This document shows, one piece after another, positions 38,446 through 50,162 of a DNA stretch of 64,000 nt. The first letter of the stretch is position 1; every line of letters begins with the position of its first letter. The stretch spans positions 4,616,214 to 4,680,213 of the forward strand of contig VFFE01007215.1 in NCBI GenBank assembly GCA_008921705.1, read 5' to 3'. Made by a program: the position numbers and the translations under genes. The DNA comes from Burhinus oedicnemus (taxonomy: Eukaryota; Chordata; Aves; Charadriiformes; Burhinidae). The notes below the pieces were generated by a model. The model did no database searches. It had not been told where the DNA came from and saw only the letters and a program-made list of their open reading frames with translations.

Positions 38446-40077
38446 AAATCTTTGACGTATGTAATATACTAGGTCAGGTGGATAGAAATATTCAGATGAG
38501 TGAGTTGAGCTTCAGACAGTCTGTCATGTGTAGCAGATGTGCCAGCATAATTCTGTATGTATGGTCTCCCCTTCTTTTTTTTTAACTTTACATTTCAATA
38601 TGTCAGTGCAATTGTGTCTGATCTTGACTTTTTCAAGTTCATGGGTTACTGTAGCCAGTTACAACTGGGCTGTTTGGTATGGTTTCCTGGTTGTTGGGTT
38701 TTTTGTTACAGCATGAGTGTTGTTTCAGGCAGTTTCACAGAAGCATGGTAAAATTACTGAATGAACATGGCTGCTTTGATTGGCAGGAGATGCTAAGCCA
38801 CAGCTGAAGCCTTCCATCATCATAGACTGCAAAAGCAATATTGTTTTTAGAGTAGTGAAAGAAAACCCAGAATGGAGTTTGGAATTGTGCTGTTCATTAT
38901 CAAGCATACCTCATTCTAGAGATTTATTTTGCAAATTTTGTCCCGCACACAAGTTCTTCTATGGGACAGTGTGATCTTGGGTTTTGTTGCAGGGAAGGGC
39001 AGCCAGGTTTTCTCAGGCCTTACCTCATGTTACTGGGGTTTTTTGGGGGGTTGGGTTGTTTGGTTTGGTTTTGGGTTTTTTTTCTCCAAACAGTCTATGA
39101 TGTGTATGTCTTGAGAGGGACTACTCTGCTTTTTTCTTTTATCAGAGATAATGATTTGAACTTGCCAGACACTGGTTTTAAGGCTGATTAAAATTTAAAT
39201 AAGCTTACAAAGCAATTGAGTTAAAGTGGTGCAAAATCCTATGTAATTGCTTTCAGTTAGTTTTCAACCTATCTTGTTCTGCCTTAACTTCAGATTCTAA
39301 ATCTTAACTATTTCTCTGCTGGGAAACAGAGAAGTATAATTGTAAATTTTAACTGTGGCATCTAGAAAAATATCCATTTTTTTTCTCCACCAATTTGATA
39401 ATACTAGTTTCTCTATCCATTCATCTTGAACTATTGCCAGAAAAACATGGTGCCAATCAGTTTGAACTCCAAACTAAGGACTGCATTTTTTGAAGCAGCA
39501 GGAGGTTTTTTTCCTCTGACAGTCTTTACTTCTAGGTGTGGCACAACTTGCTAGTATTTGCAGACTGGTACTGGGTTTCTTTAGCAAAAGTGAACATATA
39601 AGTGCAGTCTTAATGAAAATTAATCTATAAATTGAACTGTATTTTTTGAAAGCACTAGTTAATGCCTGTCATGTGTGTTCATAGTGAAAGGAGCTTGAAG
39701 CTATAATGCTTACAGCAGCTGTAATTTTGACCAGTAAAGAAGCAACGCATGTCTTCTGAAGGTTTTACTTGCTTAATCTCTTTTTTAACTCCTCACAGAT
39801 TCCTTGTTTATCAAACTGGCTGCTTTGATAAAGCTGCTTATCTCAGATCAAGAGCACTATCAACCTCAATTTATTAAATTCCAGGAATGAGAATCTATCT
39901 GTTTTGTTATCTGGATCTTCATAATACTTTAATATTGGAATAACGGGTTGCATTCAGCAGCTACTTTCTTTTTAAACATGACATTCTTTTTTATACTTGC
40001 TGGTTAACCATTTGGTGTTGTTTCTTTTCCCTCAAAAGTCAGTCTAATGCTCTAACAAGTACTGGATAAAGAGTAAC
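38446..40077. other. Non-coding T/G-rich stretch
   Basis: The + strand is noticeably T-rich with several T and G runs, including a TG-rich patch at about 39034-39075 ('ggggttttttggggggttggg'). No gene or repeat family is recognised. A 65-codon frame at 38780-38974 was examined for resemblance to a fatty-acid-binding-protein exon and not accepted. Confidence 0.5.
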
Positions 40078-40402
40078 TCTTTCCCTGATCTACTGGCTAC
40101 GGTCCTGTTAATACAGCCCAGGATGCTGTGAGCCTTCTTTGCTTCTCAGTCCCTCAGTTCCAAGCCTGTATTGTTGCAAGGAGCTCTTCTTTTCCAGATG
40201 CATGACTTTGCTTTTGTCTTTGTTGAATTTCACGAGATCCCTTCTGTGCCATTCCTCAGACTCTTGTAGGTCTGTCTAAATACCAGCCCTGCCTTCAAGC
40301 ATGTCAAAGGGTGCCACCAATTTCATGTCATCTGTGAACTTGACAGAGGACTGTGTCACCTCCTCAGAGTCATTGATAAAGATGTAAACACAACAGGTCC
40401 CT
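40078..40402 (-). mobile_element. Old CR1 ORF2 fragment, strongly diverged
   Basis: The + strand reads as the complement of CR1 ORF2. It contains 'cagcccaggatgctg', then 'catgactttgcttttgtctt', 'ttgaatttcacgagatccc', a 'gtcatctgtgaacttgac' block (reverse complement of the FADD/SKFA-coding region) and 'tcattgataaagatgt' (the INDLDE region). These come in the same order as in the − strand CR1 at 41.3-45.6 kb. It lacks the 3' tail and has internal deletions and no open frame. Divergence is clearly higher than in the other copies, so it is the oldest CR1 here. Confidence 0.8.
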
Positions 40403-41285
40403 GTGACATTCAACTTACTGACCTCGGTATGAGGTATGAATAGGTACTATATATTTAGAACAAACACAGCATACTTTCTGTGTGTAATCGCCACTTGCAT
40501 AGCTTGAGTAATGCAAACTGGGTCTTTTACATGACCTGCTAATGGGAAACAAAAATGATACTGATTTGGTAACTTCATTTCCATTGCTTATAGCTTTGCT
40601 GTGACCCCACAATATTGTCTTTGTGCTGTTTGTAGTGGTAGCACCGCATTTCCCTTAGCCCTTTGCCTTACTTCTCAGCCTGTTGACTGTGGGTTGCTCT
40701 TCTACACATTGGTTCTGCAGCTTCAGCAGCTTTGACTAGGAAATTGAAGTGGCAAACAGAGGCATTCTGGGAAGGGAAACTCATTTATTTCCTAAATGGC
40801 TGTCCAGTTGCATATGTTAGAAGTGGTTTCTAGCTCAGATTTGCTCTTGGGAAGTACAGGTATTTAGTAAAGAGAGAGATACGTTATGGTAGAAACAAAA
40901 TGTGCTAAAAGAGCGATTGCTCCTTATGGTCTCATGGCATCATTTGATTTCACCATTGTTTCAGGCTTTTGACTGGAGGCTTTTAGGGGTTTTGGTCTGT
41001 TCTGAACACCTAAAATGCCTTTCCTGTAGCACTCCAGGAAAATGCTGTCACTCAAAATAAAGGAGAAACAGAAAAGTCCTACTAGCTCAGATTCAGACTT
41101 AATGTTGCTAGAACTTATTTAATTGCAAATAATGGATTTTCTTCCAGTTTTACAAAATTAGAGTAATATGTAGCTGTTAAAGAGCAGAGAAAAATCAAGG
41201 TATTTTTAGTTTCTGATTAGTAACCTATGGTACGGGTTAGCTGGAATAATGACAGCTCCTTTATTAATGCATGCTGGCTGCATAT
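40403..41285. other. Non-coding stretch, nothing recognised
   Basis: Unique sequence between the old CR1 fragment and the 3' end of the near-full-length CR1. No gene or repeat seen. Confidence 0.5.
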
Positions 41286-41370
41286 TATAGAATCATAGAA
41301 TCTTATAGGTTGGAAGGGACCTTTAAGATCATCAAGTCCAACCATCAACCTAAAACTGCCAAAACCACCA

Positions 41371-44274
41371 CTAAACCATGTCCCTCAGCACCATGTCTAC
41401 CCGTCTTTTAAATACCTCCAGGGATGGTGATTCCACCACTTCCCTGGGCAGCCTGGTCCAATATTCGATAACACATTCAGTGAAGAAAATTTTCCTAATA
41501 TCCAATCTAAACCTCCCCTTGTGTAACTTGAGGCCATTTTCTCTTGTCCTATTGCTTGTTACTTGGGAGAAGAGATTGACCCCCACCTTGCTACAACCTC
41601 CTTTCAGGTGGCTGTAGAGAGCGATAAGGTCTCCCCTGAGCCTTCTCTTCTCCAGACTAAACAGCCCCAGTTCCCTCAGCCACTCCTCTTAAGACTTGTT
41701 CTCTAGACCCCTCACCAGCTTCATTGCCCTTCTCTGGACTCGCTCCAGAATCTCAATGTCTTTCTTCTAGTGAGGGGCCCAACACTGAACATAGTATTCG
41801 AGGTGGGGCCTTACCAGTGCCAAGTACAGGGGGACAATCACTTCCCTAGTCCTGCTCACCACGCTATTCCTGCCACAAGCCAGGATGCTGTTGGCCACCT
41901 TGGCCACCTGGGCACGCTGCTGGCTCATATTCAGCCGGCTGTCAACCAACACCCCCAGGTCCTTTTCTGCCAGGCAGCTTTCCAGCCACTCTTCCCCAAG
42001 CCTGTAGTGCTGCATGGGGTCATTGTGACCCACATGCAGGACCTGGCACTTGGCCTTGTTGACCTTCATACCATTGGCCTCAGCCCATCAATCCAGCCTG
42101 TCCAGATCCCTGTGCGGAGCCTTGCTACCTTCAAGCAGGTGGACACTCCCACCTAACTTGGTGTTGTCTGTAAACTTACTGAGGGTGCACTCGATCCCCT
42201 CATCCAGGTCACTGATAAAGATATTAGACAGAACCAGCCCTAATACCAAGCCCTGAGGAACACCACTTGTGACTGGTGGCCAACTGGATTTAACTCCATT
42301 CACCACCACTCTTTGGGCCCGGCCTTCCAGCCAGTTCTTGACCCAGCGAAGAGTATACCCATCCAAGCCGTGAGCAGCCAGTTTCTCCAGGAGAATGCTG
42401 TGGGAAATGGTGTCAAAGGCTTTACTAAAGTCCAGGTAAACAACATCTACAGCCTTTCCCTCATCCACTAAGCCGGTCACCTTATCATAGAAGGAGATTG
42501 GGTTTGTCAAGGAAAGCCTGCCTTTCATAAACCCATGCTGACCAGGCCTGACCACCTGGTTGTCCTGCATGTGCCACATAATGGCACTTGGGATGATCTG
42601 CTCCATAACCTTACTAGGCACTGAGGTCAGAGTAACAGGCCTGTAGCTCCCTGAATCCTCCTTCCAGCCCTTCTTGTGGATGGGTGTCGCATTTGCTAAC
42701 CTCCAGTCAACTGGGACCTCCCCGGTTTGTCAGGACTGATGATAAATGATGGAAAATGGCTTGGTGAACACTTCTGCCAGCTCCCTCAGTAACCTTGGGT
42801 GGATCCCATCTGGCCCCATACACTTGTGTATGTCTAAGTGCTGTAGCAGGTCCCTCACCATTTTCCCTTGGATTATGGGGGCTTCATTCTGCTCCTCGCC
42901 CCTGTCTACTAGCTCAGGGGTCTGGGTACTCGGGGAACAACTGGTCCTACTACTAAAGACTGAAGCAAAGAAGGCAATAAGTACCTCAGCCTTTTCTTCA
43001 TCCTTTGTCACTATGTTTCCACACCAGTCTACTAAAGGATGGAGATTATGCTTAGTCCTCCTTTTATTGCTATTGTATTTATAGAAACTTTTTTTATTGT
43101 CCTTAACATCAAAAGCCAAGTTAAGTTCTAGTTGGGCTTTGGTCCTTCTAATTTTCTCCCTACATAGACTCACAACATCTTTGTAGTCCTCATGAGTGGC
43201 CTGCCCTTTCTTCCAAAGGCCATAAATTTTCCTTTTTAACCTGACTTGCAGCCACAGCTCTCTGTTCAGCCAGGACGATCTTTTTCCACGATGGCTTGTT
43301 TTTCGGCACACGGGGATGGCCTGCTCCTGCACCTTTAAGACTTCCTTCTTGAAAAATTTCCAGCCTTCCTGGACTCCTTTGCCCTTCAGGACTGCCTTCC
43401 AAGGGACTCTGTCAACCAGGCTCCTGAAAATACCAAAGTCCGCCCTCCAGAAGTCCAAGGTGGCCGTTGTGCTGACTACACTCCTTGCTTCTCCAAGAAC
43501 CGAAAACTCTATCATTTCATGATCACTATGCCCAAGACCACCTCCAACCATCACATCCCCCATAAGTCAAACAACAGGTCCAGCAGGGCACCTTCCCTAG
43601 TCAGCTCCCTCACCAGCTGTGTCAGGAAGTTATCCTCAATGCACTCCAGGAACCTCCTAGACTGTTTCCTCTCTGCTGTATTGTATTCCCAGCAGATATC
43701 TGGTAAGTTGAAATCCCCCACAAGGACAAGGGCTAGCTATCTTGAGACTTCTCACAGCTGTTTATAAAATATTTCATCTGTCTCTTCATCCTGGTTGGGC
43801 GGTCTGTAACAAACTCCCACCATGATGTCTGCCTTGTTGGTTCTCCCCCTTATTCTTACCCATAAACACTGAACCCAATTGTCACCATCATTAAGTTCTA
43901 GACATTCATAACATTCTGTAACATACAGGGCCACTTCACCACCTCTCCTTCCTCCTTTCTTGCCTATCCCTTGTGAAGAGTTTATAGCCATCAGTTGCAG
44001 CACTCCAGTCGTATGAGTCATCCCACCTTGTTTCTGTGATGGTGACTACATCATAGTTTTCCTGCTACACAATGACTTCCAGCTCCTCCTCTTTGCTGCC
44101 GATGCTGTGTGCAATAGTGTAGAAGCACTTCAGTTGGGCTATTGATCCTCCCACCTTTTTACTGGGAGAAGCCCTAATTCCTACCTGACCGTTCCTAGGT
44201 GCGGCTGAAGTTTCTAACCCATCAATGACCATCATATCTCTGCTGCTGCATGAATCTCCATCCCTTGCCTTCAC
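41371..44274 (-). pseudogene. CR1 ORF2: endonuclease + reverse transcriptase, disabled
   Basis: ORF2 of a CR1 LINE. The N-terminal apurinic-endonuclease-like domain is recognisable from 'ITETRWDD', 'GDFNLPD' and 'GHSDHEMI' (the catalytic Asp/His words). The reverse transcriptase follows, with 'MGPDGIHPRLLRELAE', '[14 protein letters not shown]' (block A Asp), 'SGVPQG' and a block C motif that reads FTDN instead of the expected FADD. The second catalytic aspartate codon is AAC at 42163-42165. Most of the gene is in one frame. A segment from about 43960 to 43570 lies in another frame, bounded by two indels. Nonsense codons include 44065-44067, 43752-43754, 42730-42732, 42088-42090, 41767-41769 and 41689-41691. 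The normal end is TAG at 41371-41373. The start is uncertain; 44274 is the first methionine of the leading open segment. Confidence 0.9.
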
Positions 44275-44384
44275 TGAGTCAGCAGATCAAGGGACCTCAC
44301 TAGCATCCCATCCCACAGACATTGGCACACCACCCCTAGGCTTACCTCTAAAGAGCCTAGTTTCATCCCTTTCCCCCTTCAAAT

Positions 44385-45470
44385 CTAGTTTAAAGCACTT
44401 TCAATGACCCCTGCCAACTCCTGCACCGAGAACCTTTTCGCCCATAGAGGCAGGTGTACCCCATCAGTTGCCAGCAGGCCTGGTGTCATGTAAACCTACC
44501 TGTGATCAAAAAAACCCAAAGTCCTGCCACTGACATGAGGCTTGCAGCCAGGTATCGATCTGCTGGCTCTTCCTGTTTCTTCCCTCATCCTTCACTGCAA
44601 CTGAAATGATACAGGAGAACACTACTTGTGCTCCTCATCTCTTAACCGGTCATCCCAAGACCTGGAAGTCTCTCTTGATAGCCCTTGGGTTTCTTGTTGC
44701 CAGTTCATCACTACCTGTCTGAAAAATCAGTAATGGGTAGTAATCTGAAGGGAAGGAAGCTTTCTTTTTATGTCTTTAACCCAGGCCCCACAGAGGCAGC
44801 AGAATTCCCTGAGAAGTGGGTCTGGTCTGCATATTGGGCCTTCTACTCCCTGCAGAAGGGAGTCACCTATGACAATAATCCATATCTTTTTCTTTACTGA
44901 AGAGGTCTTGATGAGAGCTGTAGTTTGGCTTAACCTCAGTGACACCTCCACACATATTGAATCATCTTCCTTGTCATGGTTCAGTTCTACTTGCAGAGCT
45001 TCATACATATTTTGAAAGGGTACCTGAGAAGGTGGGGGAGTTACTCGGGAAACACACCTGCTTCGACAGGCAGGAACTTTTTCCCACTGCCCTCTACCTC
45101 ATTCAGGCAGGCAGAAAGAGAACAGGGAATCCTCTTTATCATGTGCCTTGTGTGCCTGTTGGGCCTGGTTCAGTGAAGGTAGGATGCGACTCCAGCAGTT
45201 TACCTCCCTCTCGCACTCCCTGATAGTTCTTGATCTATTTACCTCTTCCGGGAGCTCCATCACTAGGCAGAGGAGTTCCTCTGCCTGGGCACACGTCCCA
45301 CAGGCGTGCTCACTGCTGCCATCTGATACTGACATCAGAGCAGGGCACACCCTGCAGCCTGACACCTCTGTGGCAGTGTGCTCCCACCAGAGCTCGGTCT
45401 GGGAAGATGCCTCAGTCCTGCTGGGTGCAGAGCTTGGGGAGGCCAAGGCTTTCTGCCGGGTGGATACCAT
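44385..45470 (-). pseudogene. CR1 ORF1 with SGNH-hydrolase-like domain, disabled
   Basis: ORF1 of CR1 encodes an RNA-binding/esterase-like protein needed for retrotransposition. Taking the ATG at 45468-45470 (followed by 'VSTRQKALA'), the product would begin with a Ser/Thr-rich, cysteine-bearing region (C-x-x-C words near residues 30-60) and a short heptad-like acidic helix ('AEELLCLVMELPEEVNRSR'). A C-terminal SGNH/GDSL hydrolase-type domain follows: the 'GDSLLQG' nucleophile-serine block lies near 44900, and the 'DGVHL' Asp-x-x-His block just before the stop at 44385-44387. It is broken by TGA at 45099-45101, a frameshift near 44740 that removes a few codons before the 'DYYPLLIF' strand, further stops in the following part and another frameshift near the 'FGFFDH' word. 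Recovery of both catalytic blocks makes the assignment firm. Function is lost. Confidence 0.82.
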
Positions 45471-45507
45471 GGATAGCTGGTTGAGCTCATATACCTTCAG
45501 CACCCTT

Positions 45508-45600
45508 CCGCACAAACTGCCGCACAAACTGCCACGCTGCTCTCTGGCTGATGTGCCACACTCTGTTTGCCCGCTCTGTTTGCCCGCTCTGTTCACAGCG
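45508..45600 (-). repeat. Short tandem duplications in CR1 5' leader
   Basis: Two small arrays lie just upstream of the ORF1 start: a 12-bp unit 'ccgcacaaactg' twice (45508-45531) and a 13-bp unit 'ctctgtttgcccg' about 2.5 times (45561-45600), written on the + strand. They fall in the CR1 5' UTR, where the internal promoter of the element is expected. Whether they are copy-specific or shared by the subfamily cannot be seen here. Confidence 0.75.
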
Positions 45601-45610
45601 CTCCTGGTTT

Positions 45611-48600
45611 AGAAGAAACTTGCACTTACTTTGTTTTCCTGCCTTGAAAGATAGGTGAACCTCTAATGCTTTAACTGAAATATTAAGCTTCTGAAGCTAT
45701 CTGGTTTAACTAGTTCTAACACTTTTAAATAAGTCTGTTAGGAGATTACTGAAATAAATGTAGCTGCCTTTCTTCCTCTCATAAGCTTTTTACTTTGGTC
45801 ATTTCACTTGCCTTTTTCACATGAAATATTCTTAGGATACAAGATCTTAAAGAAACTACTCATTAATCCATGTTTTGGAAAGGTATACTGACCTTGCACT
45901 TCTAATAGATGTGGGTGGGCAAGGGTTGAGTGTGACCATCCATCATCACATGTAATACTGGAAAAAGTGGAAAGAGCAAAATACAGTACTTGCAAAGAGA
46001 GTAAGACTAATTCATATCATTATCTTCCCAAGCTGCTTTTCAGCCAGCATTATGTGGGGTGGCGTAGCATATTCTCCATAGAAAGAAATGCAGATACAAA
46101 CTTTTACCTCTTCCTGACATTGAGGAGCACATTCCCCGTTCACCTATGAAAATTTTACAGTTGTTTATTCAAGCTTTGGAGCTCACTGTCCCTGCCTGAA
46201 GCCTGTCTGAATATCTCTCTGCTTCTTACAAGACCTGCTCATAACCAGTGGAATCCATAAGTGTGCTCTCTTGCCTCCAGCTTGGCCTCTAGAAGTATTG
46301 CTCAGGGGACTTAAAATCTGGTGATCTTTGAGTCCATTGTTAGCACTTGAAATTGAACATTACTTACTCATTTAGTTCTTACTGGAAACCACACAAGAAG
46401 GTATGTGCTACTAGATTAGAACAATGGTCCTTCAATCTTCAGTGCTGGCAGTAGGAGATTTTAATTAGGAAGAGCACACAAGTATCTGTTGTCCATTCCC
46501 CTCATACTTGCCCAACATCCTGAATGGCTGTATTAAGACTTTGTCTGTTACACTTAGCATCTGTTTATGGGCATGTTTTACAAGTTCAAAAATAATGGTA
46601 TTAATATGAACAGTAGGAACAAACCTTATGTCTGTTCAGGCTTCAACATGCAATTTCGGAAGGGCTCCTAATGCCACAACATTCCCTCTCTATGAACTAA
46701 GTTACTAAGATGACACCATTTTGTTGTAGACATTTTTTTCTCTTTAAAATACTTTAACCCTTTAATTTAATTCAAGCAAATAACATTTGAATTTCTTATG
46801 TCACACAGGGTTAATCCATTCTCCACAGTGTAGCGCAAAAAATTTCAGAAATAACATACTCTGTTCCACTCCCGTCCGTATAAAATATTGTTTACACTCC
46901 AGGCATATTCCTTCAGGAAATTATTGATAGGAACAGCTGCTCCTGCACAAGAGGAGTAGAAAAGTCCTTCCTCTCTGACCAGGGGCACTTTTCAGCCACC
47001 TTTACTCTATCACCGTGACACAGAAGCATGGAAGATTGGATTTCAGACTTTAAATAACAATAAAAAATGTGTAGGAAAGAAACTCTCTAGAACTTTTCTC
47101 GGGAACTTTTGTGAAGCTCTGAGCCATCTCCCTGTGCTCAAAAGGATTTGTTCAAAACAAGATGAAACTCAGAGCATAAGATATACAGTACAATCAGTAT
47201 CCAACTTCAAATGAACCTCATTGCTACAGAGTTGAATGTTGTAATTACAATTATAGCTCTGCAGTTCTTTATGCATAAATTATTTAAATTAAACCACATA
47301 GATTATTCAAATTTTATCTCCAAGAAACACTTCTAAAAGCCTGCTAACACTCACGTTACAACTCATTGCTAACATGCAAAACTATTAAAGGCTTGATTAT
47401 TTTCTTCAAGTCTTTTTGGAACTAAACTCTGCAGAATGACTTATTTCAAGTTGAATGAGTCTTGGGTTAAATGTATTTGGTGCTGGTGGTGTAATTTCAG
47501 ATCCACCTTCAAGCTCAGCTGAGCAAAAGACTAAGCTGGTGCTATTCAGTCTTTCCCAGTAAGAAAGTAGCATTCGGTGACTTTTTTTATGCAAAGCAAA
47601 AGCCTCTCCAGTGAAAATAAGGAATTCATACTTTTTACCTTGTAAGAGCAGCCCTGGCTAGTGTAGTAATTTGACATGATATTGACAATTATTTGCTTGA
47701 GATAATCCTAAGAAAAGAATAATATTTGCAGGTGAGAAGAACTTAATGAGAGAAGGTCTAACCAGGCTGAACCTGACTCCTGGAGGATATCCCTCATTTT
47801 GAGCATTTCTCATGGGCAGTAGGGGAAAGTAGTGTGATCAGTTCATTCCTTTGTTGCCAGTGCAGGCAAATGAAGCAGGTTAGAATAGTCTGTGATAGGT
47901 AGCCCAGCCTATCACAGAATATCCAAAGCCAGGGAAGAGTAATGGGAATTCCCCCTTTGCAGCTCCTCATTAGCCTGAACTCAGAGACCTAGTAAAAAAA
48001 CAATCCGGAGTTTCCAAGTACAATATCTTTTTTTCTTTTAATATTTGGGGTTTGGTTATTTTTAAAATCAGAAACTTCTTCAAATGTTGCAGTACTTAGT
48101 ATAGACTATGAAGCAGACAAAAATACCTTTTATTATTAAAATACATTGTATATGTGAATGAATCGCTGTCCTGACTTTTATTTTTTTCTTCAGGGAAAAG
48201 GAATGGGAATAAGAAAAGCATCATATTATTCCTTTACCTTTGTTAAATGAAACAGTACAATAAAAGAGTAGAGCTACTTGCTTCTGTGTTACAGTTAAAG
48301 TGCGACAAAATGCTCAGTGAGATCTAGGGAGTGTCTGAATAACCAGGTGCTTGATTCTGATGGTTGGCTAAGTTTCCTGAACCGTTCGACCCATCTTCAG
48401 CCCAGTTTGTATTCCTGCAGTGGGTGCTTATTAGCAAAGAAACGCTAAAAAAAAAACAAAAAAACCAAAAGGCAGTCAGAAGATGGAAGTGGAAAAGTAG
48501 GAATAAACATTAAGCCTGACCCAAAAGGACAAATCCTGTCTTGCCTGATATCGTATTTCAGAGGAACAGTACACTTGGAGTAAATCCAGTCCTAGTACGT

Positions 48601-50162
48601 AGTAGCTGCAGACTGGCATGCGCTTAGAAGCGATAAATGAATACACTCAGACAAAACTGAAAGCTCAATGATTATCTTTATTTTAATATCTCCTAACAGT
48701 AGTGGGCTTGTGAACTCCATACTGGATGTCAGTACATCTTGCACTCTGGGCCATGCTGTGTTTCAAAATGTTCTGTGGGTCCCTCATGAGAGGAAGTTTC
48801 TCATGGCCTTGCCAGGTACTGGATGGTGGCAGCGCTGTGTTTAGGCACCACAAGCTGATGCTTTCCCCATAGTGTGACAGAAAGTAAAGCGGTGGTAGGG
48901 TATGGAATTATTTAAGTGTACTGAAGATGTTTCCAAAGGTCCTGGGACAGCATACCGAGTGTTTTACAAACACAGAACAAAGATGTGCCCCTTCCAAAGG
49001 GTTTAAAAAAAATCACATAGGAGACACATGAGATCAGATGTATTCAAGACAGACAGGGGACTCGAAGAGAAGGATGAGCAATCACAGGCAGCATGTTATC
49101 TGTCCTTTTCAGAGCTGTCAAGTGTAAGCTTGCATTTGCTGGTACCAGATACAGAAGTCATGCCAAAAAGTGACAGGACTTCAGGGTTGGGTTTTTGTCT
49201 TGTAGAGACTAGGAAAGGGAGGAAAAAGAGCAAAAATGCTGTATTTTTGTTGTGAGTGGTTTCAGCATGTCAGAGTCCCAGAGCAAAAAGGAAAATGGAA
49301 AATGATATAGAATTTCTGCTGTTAGAAAGCATGATTATTTTTCCCCATGTGTCTTATACACATACACTACCTGTATATAAATTAACATTATGATAGTGAG
49401 GTCAGCTTACTTCAGGCACTTAGTAATTTTTCTCCACAGAAACCAGTTCTCAAGATTTTTATGTTGAGGGTTGATGAGTCACAACACCTTTTGAGACAGT
49501 CTTACTACCTCCTGAAAAGAAAGAAAAGTAAATATCAGTCTTGTAATTTGTCTGCGTTGTATTGCTGCCTGATACAGTGTAAGAGGATAATCAGTATCCC
49601 GTAAAATGGGAATTGAACATTCATATTTTTTGTGGAGTCATAAACTGTCGAGATAGGCTAGTTGTGCAAAGCAATCTAATGTTTGGTGACCCGAATTCAT
49701 CTGGATGGCCTGCATTTCAACACAGCCAAATAAAGGTACTATATCTGAGTATGAAAAATGTAGGTCATCCTTAGTGACAAGAGAACGTATCTGCGAGGTA
49801 GTGATTCTGGCAAGGATCTGGAAAGCACAGTGGGCAATCAGTTGAGGGACAGTTCTGTTGGGGGGCTGTGGCCTAAGGTGTGTCCTGAGATGGGTGAGTA
49901 GAGAAGAGATTGATATCTTTTAGAGCACATTTAACTCAAACAGAAGCAATGATCTTCCTACAGGAATGCTGGGTGTTCGGTGCTTGTGCTATGCAGCAGA
50001 TGGAGAACTGCAATGACAACTTCTCCCTTTAAAACTTATGACTATTGAAACTCAAAAGCTGTAGAATCTTGAAAATATTAACCTCAGAGGCTATTGATAT
50101 TGTTTGAAATGATAAATGTATCATACTTTAAGACTGGATGCTGTATTAACCTGTTATTTGAC
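45611..50162. other. Non-coding AT-rich stretch, nothing recognised
   Basis: No transposon, RNA gene or credible coding frame in 4.5 kb. An A-rich patch lies at about 48448-48475. Open frames are 60-75 codons without motifs. Confidence 0.55.

Larger units (their letters stand above)
41286..45610 (-). mobile_element. Near-full-length CR1 LINE (about 4.3 kb)
   Basis: The element reads on the − strand. From right to left it has a GC-richer 5' leader with short tandem duplications (45508-45600), ORF1 (45470-44385), ORF2 (about 44274-41371), a 3' UTR with 'gatgatcttaaaggtccctt', and a two-unit 'gattctatgattcta' tail ending at 41286. At about 4.3 kb it is close to the usual complete CR1 length of about 4.5 kb, whereas most genomic CR1 copies are truncated to a few hundred bases. 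Both ORFs carry nonsense codons and frameshifts, and the reverse-transcriptase active site is altered, so it is immobile. The exact 5' boundary is approximate. No target-site duplication was identified. Confidence 0.93.

Noticed and set aside
38343..38585. Lysine-run open frame crossing the assembly gap
   Set aside because: It is translated from the A39 run and unknown bases, so it has no meaning as a protein.
38780..38974. Possible fatty-acid-binding-protein-like exon
   Set aside because: A KPS…II…R…N-x-E pattern recalls one strand pair of that family, but the spacing is off, the downstream family motif is absent, no donor site follows and the match is too short to trust without a search.
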